From positions 2,418,001 through 2,482,000 of the forward strand of contig NZ_CP050453.1 of the NCBI RefSeq assembly GCF_014171575.1: DNA of 64,000 nt, read 5' to 3'. A model generated the notes under the pieces. The model worked only from the letters and a program-made list of their open reading frames with translations, ran no database searches and was not told where the DNA came from. This document shows positions 37,141 to 47,158 of the stretch, piece after piece (the stretch's first letter is position 1; every line of letters begins with the position of its first letter). Source of the DNA: Microbacterium sp. Se63.02b (GTDB lineage Bacteria > Actinomycetota > Actinomycetes > Actinomycetales > Microbacteriaceae). A program made the translations under genes and the position numbers.

Positions 37141-38279
37141 TTCAGGAATTCGGGGATGTCGATGTCGTCATCCGCGAAGGCCGGCTCGATGCTCGTGGTC
37201 GGCACGCGCTGCTGCACGGGCTCGGCCGGGGCGGTCTCGTTCTTCGCCTCGTCCTCCTCCGGCAGCGCCACCTCGGGAAGGGTCGTCGCGGAAGGGCGCG
37301 ACACGACCATCGGGTCCAGACGCAGCGAGGGCTCCCCGCCGTCGAATCCTGCCGCGATCACGGTCACACGCACCTCGTCGCCGAGGGTGTCGTCGATGAC
37401 CGTACCGAAGATGATGTTCGCCTCCGGGTGAGCCGCTTCCTTGACGAGGTCGGCGGCATCGTGGATCTCGAAGATGCCCAGGTTGGATCCACCCTGGATG
37501 GAGAGGAGGACTCCGTGCGCGCCCTCGATGGATGCTTCGAGGAGCGGCGACTCCACGGCGAGCTCGGCTGCCTTGATCGCGCGATCGGCACCGCGCGCCG
37601 ATCCGATGCCCATGAGCGCGGAACCCGCTCCCTGCATGACCGACTTCACGTCGGCGAAGTCGAGGTTGATCAGACCGGGCGTCGTGATGAGATCGGTGAT
37701 GCCCTGGACACCGGCGAGGAGGACCTGGTCGGCGGTCGCGAAGGCCTCGATCATGGAGATGCCGCGGTCGCTGATCTCGAGGAGACGGTCGTTCGGCACC
37801 ACGATGAGCGTGTCGACCTCTTCCTTCAGCTTGGCGACGCCGGCTTCCGCCTGGCTCTGGCGACGACGACCTTCGAACGAGAACGGCTTGGTCACGACGC
37901 CGATGGTGAGGGCTCCGATGGACTTCGCGATTCGTGCCACGACAGGAGCGCCACCCGTTCCGGTGCCACCACCTTCGCCGGCGGTCACGAAGACCATGTC
38001 TGCCCCGGTGAGGGCCTGCTCGATCTCCTCGGCGTGGTCCTCCGCAGCGCGGCGACCCACCTCGGGATCAGCACCGGCTCCGAGGCCGCGAGTGAGCTCC
38101 CTGCCCACGTCGAGCTTCACGTCGGCGTCGCTCATGAGCAACGCCTGCGCGTCGGTGTTGACCGCGATGAACTCGACTCCGCGGAGACCGAGATCGATCA
38201 TGCGGTTCACGGCGTTGACGCCGCCACCGCCGACGCCGACGACCTTGATCACGGCGAGGTAGTTCTGGTTCTGGCTCAT
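37137..38279 (-). CDS. ftsZ: Cell division GTPase FtsZ
   Basis: 380 residues. The tubulin signature GGGTGTG is at 103-109, the N-terminal nucleotide loop [10 protein letters not shown] near 15-24, and the T7-loop aspartates in NLDFADV. After a variable linker the conserved C-terminal tail ends DIDIPEFLK, the docking site for SepF. ATG 38279 has CGGAGG upstream. It has a separate AT-richer 5' region, so it is not driven only from mraZ. Confidence 0.98.
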   Translation of the reverse strand: MSQNQNYLAVIKVVGVGGGGVNAVNRMIDLGLRGVEFIAVNTDAQALLMSDADVKLDVGRELTRGLGAGADPEVGRRAAEDHAEEIEQALTGADMVFVTAGEGGGTGTGGAPVVARIAKSIGALTIGVVTKPFSFEGRRRQSQAEAGVAKLKEEVDTLIVVPNDRLLEISDRGISMIEAFATADQVLLAGVQGITDLITTPGLINLDFADVKSVMQGAGSALMGIGSARGADRAIKAAELAVESPLLEASIEGAHGVLLSIQGGSNLGIFEIHDAADLVKEAAHPEANIIFGTVIDDTLGDEVRVTVIAAGFDGGEPSLRLDPMVVSRPSATTLPEVALPEEDEAKNETAPAEPVQQRVPTTSIEPAFADDDIDIPEFLK

Positions 38280-38465
38280 GGCCGGCCTCCGATTATTCGA
38301 GCCTGAAACGGGTGAACCTTAAACCTCAACTAGAGGTGTAAAGTATTTCCCGGTATTGCGTTCTCTTTGATCGAAGGTAAGCGCCGCCTGCCTGCGCGCG
38401 CGCAACCACATGGGCGTGTCGCGCCATTCCCCGAGAAACCCGGCGGCGTCCGTCACCGAAAGGCG
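38280..38465 (-). promoter_or_regulatory. ftsZ upstream region with AT-rich core
   Basis: 186 bases between ftsQ and ftsZ. The centre (38310-38375) is unusually AT-rich for this window, with -10-like TACTTT and a small inverted repeat ACCTC-AACTA-GAGGT at 38323-38337. A dedicated ftsZ promoter here would match mycobacterial and Streptomyces practice. Exact start sites cannot be set by eye. Confidence 0.55.
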
Positions 38466-39401
38466 TCAGCCGACGACCGCGACGTCGGGTGAGGTCACGT
38501 CGATCGATGCCGCATCCGGGTTCTTGACCATCGCAGCAGAGAGCGTGAGCGCCTTGAGCGCCGACTCCTCCGCACTCCCCCAGACCACCGTCATCCCGGT
38601 GCTGAGGGTCAACGTGACGTCGTCCGGCGTCGTCGCCCTCACCCCGCTGAGCGTCGCGCGGATGTCATCGGGGAGCGAGCGCACCACGAGTCCGGCACTC
38701 TGGAACGCCTTCGAGTCGACACCGCCGTCGATGTCGATCAACGGTTGCCCCGCCGGCTGCTCCGCCGTGGTGGAGAGGGCTACCCCTGCCGCATCCACGA
38801 GGGTGTACCCGGCGCTCGAACGGATCACTCCGACCGGGGTGCGCTCGACGATCCGCACCGTCAGGTCGTGGGGCGGACGCGCTTCGAGCGCGTACGTCTC
38901 GATGAGCGGGAACGCGAGCAACGAGGCTTTCACCTCGCTGGTGTCGACGAGGGCCAGCGGCGTGCCGAGCTGATCGCTCAGAGCCGCTTCGACCGCGGCG
39001 GGATCGAGGCTCGCCGCTCCCACCACCGTGATCTTCTGCACGGCGAACAACGGGCTGTAGGCCGCGGCGACGCTTCCGCCGATCAGGACCACGACGGCCC
39101 CGATGCCGCCGAGCCAGACGATCCTCCGTCGGCGGGACCTCTGGGTGAAGCGGCGGATCTCCGAGCGAAGGGCCTTGCGTCTGGCCCGCGCCGCGCGCCA
39201 GACGTCCCTGGTCGACGTCGGTTGCGTGCCGTCCGGCGACGCCGCGTCCGTCGACGAGACGTCGGCGCTCGCGTCGTCCTGCAGGGCGCTCTGGAGCGTC
39301 GGGACCTCGTCCGCTGCGCCGGCGCCGCGTCGTGGCGGACGCGTCGCCTCCGGCGCGGCCTCCTTCTCCGGGTTGTTCGGAAGCGGTGCAGGCCGACGCA
39401 T
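38466..39401 (-). CDS. ftsQ: Cell division protein FtsQ
   Basis: 311 residues. The long, charged, probably disordered N-terminus (about 90 residues) is followed by one span ([20 protein letters not shown]) and the extracytoplasmic POTRA domain ([20 protein letters not shown]). The FtsQ beta domain comes next ([32 protein letters not shown]). It scaffolds FtsL and the septal synthase. ATG 39401 lies three bases after the repaired murC stop. Confidence 0.93.
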   Translation of the reverse strand: MRRPAPLPNNPEKEAAPEATRPPRRGAGAADEVPTLQSALQDDASADVSSTDAASPDGTQPTSTRDVWRAARARRKALRSEIRRFTQRSRRRRIVWLGGIGAVVVLIGGSVAAAYSPLFAVQKITVVGAASLDPAAVEAALSDQLGTPLALVDTSEVKASLLAFPLIETYALEARPPHDLTVRIVERTPVGVIRSSAGYTLVDAAGVALSTTAEQPAGQPLIDIDGGVDSKAFQSAGLVVRSLPDDIRATLSGVRATTPDDVTLTLSTGMTVVWGSAEESALKALTLSAAMVKNPDAASIDVTSPDVAVVG

Positions 39402-39404
39402 CGA

Positions 39405-40805
39405 CTACGCCCCGTCGGTCCGGCGCAGCGACTCCAGAACCTGCGGGATGATCTGGTAGACGTTCCCGCACCCGAGCGTGACGACGTAGTCCCCCCTCGC
39501 GTGCGACGGTGGCCGTGTAGTCGGCCGCGTCCTGCCAGTCGGCGACGTAGTGCACGTGCGACGGGTCGCGGAAAGCACCGCTCACCAGTTCGCCCGTGAC
39601 GCCGGGGACCGGGTCTTCGCGCGCACCGTAGACGTCGAGCATCACGGTGTGATCCGCGTACTGCTCCAGGACGTCGGCGAACTCCTGGTACATGTGCTGC
39701 GTTCGTGAGTACGTGTGCGGCTGCTGGATCGCGATGATCCGACCCGCACCCGCGATGCTGCGCATGGCTTCGAGCGCTGCCCGCACCTCGGTCGGATGAT
39801 GGGAGTAGTCGTCGTACACCGTCACGCCGCGTTCGATGCCGTGCTGCTCGAGGCGGCGCACCGTCCCGGCGAATCCTTCGACCGCTCGGACGGAGTCGGC
39901 GAGCGGGTGACCCAGCGCGAGGAGCACCGCGACCGCTCCCGCGGCATTGATCGCGTTGTGCACCCCGGGCACGGCGAGCTGCATGCGCACCTGCTCCGCC
40001 CCATGGCTGATGGTCGCCGCGACAGGGCCGGCCGCGACGACGTCGGTCACCCGTACATCTGCGTCCTCCGCCTCGCCGAACGTCAGCACACGGGGTGGGA
40101 GAGCCCGGCGCCGACCCTGAGGGCTCCGGCGTCGTCGCTCGAGATGACGACGGCCTCGGAAGCGGCGTCGGCGAACCGAACGAACGCGTCGTGGAAGGCC
40201 TCATCCGAGCCGTAGTGATCGAGGTGGTCGGGGTCGACGTTCGTGATCAGCGCGACCGCGGTGTCGTACAGCAGGAACGTGCCGTCGGACTCGTCGGCCT
40301 CGACGACGAACAGGTCATCGGAACCTGTGGCGCTCGAGGTCCCGAGCTGTTCGATGACCCCACCGTTGACGAAGTGCGGGTCGGCACCGAGTTCACGCAG
40401 CGCGGTGACGATCATGCCCGTCGAGGTGGTCTTGCCGTGCGCTCCGGCGACCGACACGAGCCGACGTGTGCCGATCAGCCAATGCAGCGCCTGGGAGCGG
40501 TGGATCACGTGCAGGCCCTTGGCCTTCGCCGTCACGAATTCGGGGTTCTCGGGCCAGATGGCTCCGGTGTGCACGACCGTGTCGGCATCGCCGAGATACG
40601 CCGCGTCATGACCGACGTGCACGGTCGCGCCGGCCGCGGCCAGCGCGCGCAGGTTGTCGCTGTCGGCGCGGTCGCTGCCGGAGACGCGGATGCCCGCATC
40701 GAGGAACATCTTGGCGAGACCGCTCATGCCGGAGCCGCCGATGCCGATGAAGTGTGCGGAGGTGATCGTCTCGGGTATGGGGAGGGAGAGGTCGGGTCTG
40801 ATCAT
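39405..40805 (-). CDS. murC: UDP-N-acetylmuramate--L-alanine ligase (two compensating frame breaks)
   Basis: Adds L-Ala to UDP-MurNAc in the cytoplasm, 466 residues when repaired. The N-terminal Rossmann motif GIGGSGMSG is at 21-29 and the ATP P-loop GAHGKTTST at 121-129; [23 protein letters not shown] and [11 protein letters not shown] are Mur-ligase signatures. A missing base in the G run at 40092-40095 and an extra base at 39491-39496 break the frame; repaired, the protein ends [11 protein letters not shown]. The enzyme is essential, so these breaks must be sequence errors. Confidence 0.93.
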
Positions 40806-40812
40806 GTCCGCT

Positions 40813-41921
40813 TCAGTCTACTTTTCGTTCCGTCGAGGCGATCGCACCGGCGGCACCCAACGCGCGGTCGATCAACGAGATCACATTCGCGGTGCCGTTG
40901 CGGGTCCCCGCGGTCTCGGCTGCCGCGGCCATCCGATCGATCCGTTCCCGGTCTCCCAGCAGAGGGATCACGATCCGCCGAACGGCATCCCCGTCGAAGG
41001 AAGCGTCATCGAGGAGCTGAGCGGCTCCCGCGGCCACCGCAGAGGCCGCGTTCAGACGCTGTTCGCCGTTGCCGACCGAGTACGGCACGTAGAGAGCGGG
41101 GATTCCCAGGGCGCTGACCTCACTCACCGTCGCCGACCCCGACCGCGAGACGATGAGGTCTGCGAGCGCGAAAGCGAGGTCCATGCGGTCGACGTAGCGC
41201 CGCAGCGCGTATCCCTCCACCCCGGATCGGGCAGGTCGCTGCGCTCGCCGGTCACGTGCAGCAACTGCCATCCGGCTTCCAGAACGTCCCGCCAGGACCC
41301 CGCGATGGCGTCGTTGAGTCGTTGCGCGCCGAGCGATCCTCCGAAGACCAGCAGGACGGGGCGATCCGCGTCGAGGCCGAAGTACGCCGCAGCTTCGGCC
41401 CGCGTCGCCGCGCGATCGAGCGCGATGACCTCCTGGCGCAACGGCATGCCGACGACCTCGCTGCCACGCAACGGCGTGCCCTCGAACGCGACGCCGACGC
41501 CGGCGGCACGGCGGGCGCCCAGGACGTTGGCGAGTCCGGGCTTGGCGTTGGCCTCGTGCACCACGAACGGCACGCCCTCACGACGGGCGGCCACATAAGC
41601 GGGCGCCGAGGCGTACCCACCGAAGCCCACCACCACATCGACATCGTGGGCGCGGATGTGCGCACGCACTTGCGATATGGCGCGGCGGAACTTCAGCGGG
41701 AAAGCGGCAGCCTGCCTGTTCGGACGGCGGGGGAAGGGGACCTTGTCGACGATGAGCAGTTCGTATCCGCGCGCGGGGACGAGTCGAGACTCCAGTCCCT
41801 CTGCCGTGCCGAGCACGAGCACAGCCGCATCGGCATCGCGTTCACGGAGGGCGTCGGCGACGGCGAGCAGGGGGTTCACATGGCCGGCGGTGCCACCGCC
41901 GGCGAGGAGATACGAAGTCAC
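40813..41921 (-). CDS. murG: UDP-GlcNAc transferase MurG (one frame break)
   Basis: Adds GlcNAc to lipid I to make lipid II at the inner face of the membrane; 369 residues when repaired. Motifs are [10 protein letters not shown] at the N-terminus, [43 protein letters not shown] and [10 protein letters not shown], the last forming the UDP-GlcNAc site. One base is missing at 41220-41223, between PDPG and [12 protein letters not shown] 41921 overlaps the ftsW stop by four bases. Confidence 0.94.
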
Positions 41922-43123
41922 CTGGTGACCCTACCCCGGCCGGCTGACTGCTTCTCGGTCACGGGAATCGTGCGCGCGAAGGCGAGCAGGACACCGCACG
42001 CGATGAGCACGGCGAGCAGGGCCGTGCCTCCTTGGGACATGAAGGGAAGAGGCACACCCATCACCGGGAACACGCCGATGACGACGCCGATGTTCAAGAC
42101 GGCCTGACCGACGATCCACACCGTGATACCACCAGCGGCGACGCGGATGAAGGCGTCCGGCGTCTTCCGGATGATGTGGAAGGCGCCGACCGTGAAGAAC
42201 GTGAACAGCGCGAGCACGACGATGCACCCGATGAGTCCGAGTTCCTCGCCGACGATCGCGAAGATGAAGTCGTTGCCCGCGGCGGGCAGCCAACCGTACT
42301 TCTCCTGCGAATTGCCGAGGCCCAGTCCGAAGATGCCCCCGGACGCCATCCCCCAGATGCCGTGGATCGACTGGTAGCAGTCGGTGTCGTACAGGGCCAT
42401 GTTGTCGCAGGTCGCCGTGATGCGGCGCATACGGTCCTGGCTCGACAGCGCGTAGGCGAGCACCGCGGCGACGCCGAGCACCACCGGGATGATGAACAGT
42501 CGGAGCTTGACCCCTGAGAAGAAGAGACACCCGAGCAGGATGAGCACCAGCACCATCGCGGTGCCGAGGTCCTTGCCCGCGAGCACGGTTCCGATCGCCA
42601 GAGCACCGACCGGGATCACGGGGATGAAGACGTGGTGCCACGTGCCCAACATCGCCTGCTTGCGCAGCAGCACGGCCGCGATCCACAGGGCGAGGGCGAG
42701 CTTGAGGAACTCGGAAGGCTGGAGCGTGAAGCCGGCGATCTGGATCCAGTTCCGGTTTCCGCCGTCCGCGATGCCCAGCGGCGTGAACACGAGCAGTTGC
42801 AGCGCGACGGCGCCGAACAGCGCCGGCCACGCCATCTTCTTGAGGAACGCGACCGGCGTGCGGCTGATCAGGAACATGAGCGGGACCCCGAGCAGGGCGA
42901 ACACCCCCTGGCGGAGGACACCGCCCATCGGGTCGTTGCCGCTTGCCACGGCGGTCGCGCTGGTGGCGGACAGCACCATCACCAGGCCGAAGAGCGTCAA
43001 CAGCAGGGCGGTGGACGCGATCAGGAGGAACTCGGTCGACACCGGCGTGAACCGGCGGCCGAGCGAGACCCTGGCGGCGAGTCCGCCGGACTCAGAACGC
43101 GGAGGGCGGGACACCTGCGTCAT
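41918..43123 (-). CDS. ftsW: SEDS glycosyltransferase FtsW
   Basis: 401 residues with about ten membrane spans. SEDS hallmarks are visible: GGNRNWIQIAGFTLQPSEFLK-type segment (split here as NRNWIQIAGFTLQPSEF) and the late-loop YQSIHGIWGMASGGIFG. The ending GVPLPFMSQGGTALL carries the conserved PFxSxGG motif. It polymerises septal glycan with FtsI. It starts ATG 43123, inside the end of murD (32-base overlap). Confidence 0.95.
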   Translation of the reverse strand: MTQVSRPPRSESGGLAARVSLGRRFTPVSTEFLLIASTALLLTLFGLVMVLSATSATAVASGNDPMGGVLRQGVFALLGVPLMFLISRTPVAFLKKMAWPALFGAVALQLLVFTPLGIADGGNRNWIQIAGFTLQPSEFLKLALALWIAAVLLRKQAMLGTWHHVFIPVIPVGALAIGTVLAGKDLGTAMVLVLILLGCLFFSGVKLRLFIIPVVLGVAAVLAYALSSQDRMRRITATCDNMALYDTDCYQSIHGIWGMASGGIFGLGLGNSQEKYGWLPAAGNDFIFAIVGEELGLIGCIVVLALFTFFTVGAFHIIRKTPDAFIRVAAGGITVWIVGQAVLNIGVVIGVFPVMGVPLPFMSQGGTALLAVLIACGVLLAFARTIPVTEKQSAGRGRVTR

Positions 43124-44627
43124 CGGCGCTCCCCCGGTCTATCCAATTCCGCACCGCTTCCGCGAAGCGATGCCCTCGATCCGCGTAACCGGTGAACTGG
43201 TCGAACGACGCCGCAGCCGGGGCCAGCAGGACTGTGCCCTCGCCTTCGACGATCCTCGACGCGATCTCCACGACCCGGATCATGACCTGATCAGTCTCGC
43301 CAGCATCGACCTCGAACACGGGGACCGTCGGCGCGTGTCGCCGGAATGCCGCGACCACTTCGGTGCGCTCGACGCCGATCACGACCGCGGCACGCGCCGT
43401 CCCGCCGACATCGGCGACCAGATCGGCGATGTCGACGCCCTTGAGATCTCCGCCCACGACCCACACCGCACCGGGGTAGGCCCGCAACGACGAGGCGGCG
43501 GCATGCGGGTTCGTGGCCTTCGAGTCGTCGACCCAGGTGATGCCGCCGAACCGTGCGATGACCTGGATGCGGTGGGCGTCCAGCTGGAACGACTGCAGCG
43601 CATCGTGGATCGCCTCCGGCTCCACACCCAGCGATCGTGCGAGAGCGCTCGCGGCGAGGATGTTCTGCACGATGTGCGGAGCCGCGAGCCCCGCCTCGTC
43701 CAGAGCAGCGACCGTGGTGAGTTCGAGAGCGCTGCGCGCGCGGTCGTCGAGGAACGCGCGGTCGACCACGAGCCCTTCGACGATGCCGAGGTCGCTCGGG
43801 CCGGGGATGCCGAGGTCGAAGCCGATCGCCCTGGCCCCCTCGACGACCTCCGCCTCCTCGACCATGAGCCGTGTGGCCTCATCCGCCTTGTTGTACACGC
43901 AGGCGATCCGGGTGTTGCGGTACACGACCGCCTTGGCGTCGCGATAGGCCTGTGCGCTGCCGTGCCAGACCAGATGATCGTCGGCGAGGTTGAGGCACAC
44001 GGCCGCGTACGGGAACAGCTCCCCCTCGGGCCGCGACTGGCCGAGGTACCAGAGCTGATGGCTCGAGAGCTCGACCGCCAGGACGTCGAAGCCTCCAGGG
44101 TCGCGTACGGCGTCGAGCACCGGGACGCCGATGTTCCCGCATGGTGCGGCCCGGAGTCCCCCCTCCACGAGCAGTGCGGCGGTGAGCTGAGTCGTGGTCG
44201 TCTTGCCGTTCGTCCCGGTGATGAGCACCCAGTCGGCAGGCGTGCCGTCGGCGCGGAGGACCTTGTCGCGCACCCGCCACGCGAGCTCCACGTCACCCCA
44301 GATCGGGACCTCGGACTCCTGGGCCCAACGGATGATCGGATGCGACGGCGAGAAACCGGGAGAGGCGATCACCACCTCGGGGTCGAAGGCCGACAGCGCG
44401 GCGGGGACCGCGGCGAGGGGACCGAGTTCGAGCCGGGCACCGATCACGGGGACCAGACGCTCGTACTCCTCTTCGGCGGACTCGCTGAACACGAACACAT
44501 CGGCCCCGAGCTCTGCGAGCGTGTCAGCCGCGGAGAAGCCGGTCATCGACAGCCCGAGCACCGCGACTCTGAGCCCGCGCCAGTCGGCGTGCCAGCTGGT
44601 CAGCCCGGCGATGCGCTCAATCGACAC
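43092..44627 (-). CDS. murD: UDP-MurNAc-L-Ala:D-Glu ligase
   Basis: Adds D-glutamate to UDP-MurNAc-L-Ala; 511 residues, uninterrupted. The ATP P-loop GTNGKTTTT is at 138-146; LAVELSSHQLW, NLADDHLVWHGS and VDDSKATNPHA are MurD signatures. In a B-type peptidoglycan, as known in Microbacteriaceae, the D-Glu carboxylate is also the cross-link site, but MurD itself looks standard. The start is GTG 44627, overlapping the mraY end by 11 bases. Confidence 0.95.
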   Translation of the reverse strand: MSIERIAGLTSWHADWRGLRVAVLGLSMTGFSAADTLAELGADVFVFSESAEEEYERLVPVIGARLELGPLAAVPAALSAFDPEVVIASPGFSPSHPIIRWAQESEVPIWGDVELAWRVRDKVLRADGTPADWVLITGTNGKTTTTQLTAALLVEGGLRAAPCGNIGVPVLDAVRDPGGFDVLAVELSSHQLWYLGQSRPEGELFPYAAVCLNLADDHLVWHGSAQAYRDAKAVVYRNTRIACVYNKADEATRLMVEEAEVVEGARAIGFDLGIPGPSDLGIVEGLVVDRAFLDDRARSALELTTVAALDEAGLAAPHIVQNILAASALARSLGVEPEAIHDALQSFQLDAHRIQVIARFGGITWVDDSKATNPHAAASSLRAYPGAVWVVGGDLKGVDIADLVADVGGTARAAVVIGVERTEVVAAFRRHAPTVPVFEVDAGETDQVMIRVVEIASRIVEGEGTVLLAPAAASFDQFTGYADRGHRFAEAVRNWIDRGSADDAGVPPSAF

Positions 44628-45723
44628 GGGTGAGCCATTCGACGTAGAAGAGACCGACGGCCGAGACCGCCAGCAGGCCGGCGATGATCCACATGCGCAC
44701 GACGATCGTGACCTCCGACCAGCCGCGCATCTCGAGGTGGTGATGGAAAGGGCTCATGAGGAACAGGCGCTTGCCGCGCGTGATCTTGAAGTACGCCCGC
44801 TGCAGGATGACGGACCCGGAGGACAGGACGAACACACCGGCGATCACCAGCAGGAGAAGCTCGGTGCGGGTGAGGATCGCCATCGCCGTGATGACGCCGC
44901 CGATCGCCATCGAGCCCACGTCGCCCATGAAGACCTTCGCCTTGGGGGCGTTCCACCACAGGAACCCGATCAGGCTTGCCGCGAACGAGGCGGCGATGAT
45001 CGCGAGGTTGAACGGGTCGCGCACTTCGTAGCATCCGCCGAGCGCGTCGGGATCGCCGCCGATGCAGGGCTGCTTGAACTGCCAGAAGGCGATCACGCTG
45101 TAGGCGCCGACGACGATGACTCCGGCTCCAGCAGCGAGCCCGTCGAGGCCGTCCGTCAGGTTGACGCTGTTCGACGTCGCGACACCGATGATCGAGATCC
45201 AGACGAGGTAGAGGATCCACCCGAGCACGATGCCGAAGGCGAACAGGTTGAGCCAGGTGATGTCGCGGAAGAGCGAGATCGACGCACTCGCCGGCAGCTG
45301 CCCCCACTTGTTCGGGAAGTTCAGGGCGACGATGCCGAAGGGGATGATGACCACCAACTGGCCGATCACCTTGCGCCAGCCCGACAAGCCGAGGCTGCGC
45401 TGGCTGCGGACCTTCATGTAGTCGTCGATGAATCCCACTGCGCCGAAGCCGACCATCAGCCAGATCACCAGGATCGCCGAGAGCGCTGGTACCTCGCCGC
45501 TGACGTAGACACCGGTGAAGTAGCCCACGATCGAGCCGACGATGAAGATCACGCCGCCCATCGTGGGGGTGCCGCGCTTCGCCTCGTGGCTCGGGTTGTG
45601 GACGGACTCCGGGGTGCGGATGACCTGCCCCCAGCCCCACTTCCGGAAGAGTCGGAGGAAGACGGGAGTCAGGAACAGGGTGAAGGCGAGCGAGATCGCC
45701 GCCGCCATGATGAGTGACCTCAC
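44617..45723 (-). CDS. mraY: Phospho-MurNAc-pentapeptide transferase MraY
   Basis: 368 residues, ten membrane spans. Transfers phospho-MurNAc-pentapeptide to undecaprenyl phosphate (lipid I). Active-site motifs are GFIDDYMKV, NSVNLTDGLDGLA, KVFMGDVGSMAIG and SPFHHHLEMRGW. GTG 45723 is chosen: its GTGA overlaps the murF stop, and the resulting VRSLIMAAAISLAFTLFLTP gives the standard first span. A longer in-frame extension is only antisense-like coding from murF. Confidence 0.95.
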   Translation of the reverse strand: MRSLIMAAAISLAFTLFLTPVFLRLFRKWGWGQVIRTPESVHNPSHEAKRGTPTMGGVIFIVGSIVGYFTGVYVSGEVPALSAILVIWLMVGFGAVGFIDDYMKVRSQRSLGLSGWRKVIGQLVVIIPFGIVALNFPNKWGQLPASASISLFRDITWLNLFAFGIVLGWILYLVWISIIGVATSNSVNLTDGLDGLAAGAGVIVVGAYSVIAFWQFKQPCIGGDPDALGGCYEVRDPFNLAIIAASFAASLIGFLWWNAPKAKVFMGDVGSMAIGGVITAMAILTRTELLLLVIAGVFVLSSGSVILQRAYFKITRGKRLFLMSPFHHHLEMRGWSEVTIVVRMWIIAGLLAVSAVGLFYVEWLTRVD

Positions 45724-47131
45724 GAGAACAATTCTCCCAGACGATCGCCGAGATGCCTGAGGCCCACGGAATTGGATGACTTCACGAGCACGCGGTCGCC
45801 GTCGCGGAGTTCGCCGCGGAGGTACTCGTACGCCGCATCCTGATCGGGCAGATGCACGGCCTCGCTGTCCCACGACCCTTCGCCCACCGCCGCAAGATAC
45901 AGACGACGCGCCTCAGGACCCACGACGACGATGCGCCGGATGTTGAGCCGGACGGCGAGCAGACCGATCCGGTCATGTTCCTCGCCCGCACTCTCTCCGA
46001 GCTCGCTCATGGCGCCGAGGACCGCGACCGTGCGCTCCTCGGGGCCGGAGATCTGCGCGAGCGTGCGCAGTGCCGCCGCCATCGAATCGGGGCTCGCGTT
46101 GTAGGCGTCGTTGATGATCCGGACGCGGTCGTTGCCGAGGGGCTGCATCCGCCACCGTTCCGCGATCTCCACCGTCTCCAGGCGCGCGACCGCATCGGCG
46201 GGCGCGACCCCGAGCACGACCGCGGCGGCGATCGCTGCCAGGGCGTTGGTGACATGATGCGCGCCGAGCACCTGCAGCCGCAGGGGCAACCGCTTATCCG
46301 CGACCTCGATGGTGCATGACGTACCGGCCGCCGAGACCGTGACGTCGGAGGCCCGCACCGCGGCGGCGGGGCTCTGTCCGAAGCCGACCACGTTCAGCCC
46401 GCGGGCGGTCGCGAGTTCCTGCATCGCAGACACCCGGGGTCGTCGACGTTGAGCACGGCCGTGCCGGGCACGCGTGCAGCCGAGACGAGCTCGGACTTCG
46501 CCTTCGCGGTCGCCTCGATTCCTCCGAACCCTCCCGCATGCGCCAGGCCGACCATCAGCACGACGGCGATGTCCGGCTCGACGAGGCCGGCGAGGTGCGC
46601 GATGCTCCCCGGACCCGCCGCCCCGAACTCGCTCACGAGGTAGCGGGTGCTCTCGGTGACCCGGAGCATGGTGACGGGAGCGCCGACCTCGTTGTTGTAC
46701 GACTTCACCGGGGCGACGGTCTCGCCCTCATCCTGCAGGATGCGCGCGAGGAAGTTCTTGGTGGTGGTCTTGCCGTTCGATCCGGTGATGCCGATGATGC
46801 GCAGGCCGCCACCGGCCCTGACCCGGGCGACGACTTCACGGGCGAGATCGGCGAGCGCCGCGACGGCATCCGGGACGACGATCTGGCTTACGGGCACGTC
46901 GACGACGTGCTCGACGATGGCCAGCACGGCTCCTGCCTCGACAGCGGCGCCGACGAAGCGATGCCCGTCCGTCTCTGCGCCCGGCTTCGCCACGAAGATC
47001 GATCCGGGGACCATCGAGCGCGAGTCGGTGTCGACGACACCGTCCACGACGGTCTCGGCCGAATCATCTCCGGCAACGCGCAGATCACCGCCGACAGCGG
47101 CGGTGATCTCAGCGAGCGTCAGGGCGATCAT
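45720..47131 (-). CDS. murF: UDP-MurNAc-tripeptide--D-Ala-D-Ala ligase (one frame break)
   Basis: Adds the D-Ala-D-Ala dipeptide; 470 residues when repaired. The P-loop GSNGKTTTK is at 117-125; YNNEVGAPVT and SEFGAAGPGSI are MurF features, as are NDAYNASPDSMAAALR and LGAMSELGESAGEEH in the second part. One base is missing at 46433-46435 after LNVDDPG. ATG 47131 follows ftsI by 27 bases, with no murE between them. The stop overlaps the mraY start. Confidence 0.94.
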
Positions 47132-47158
47132 TTCATCTCCATGCGCGGCTCTCGCCGA

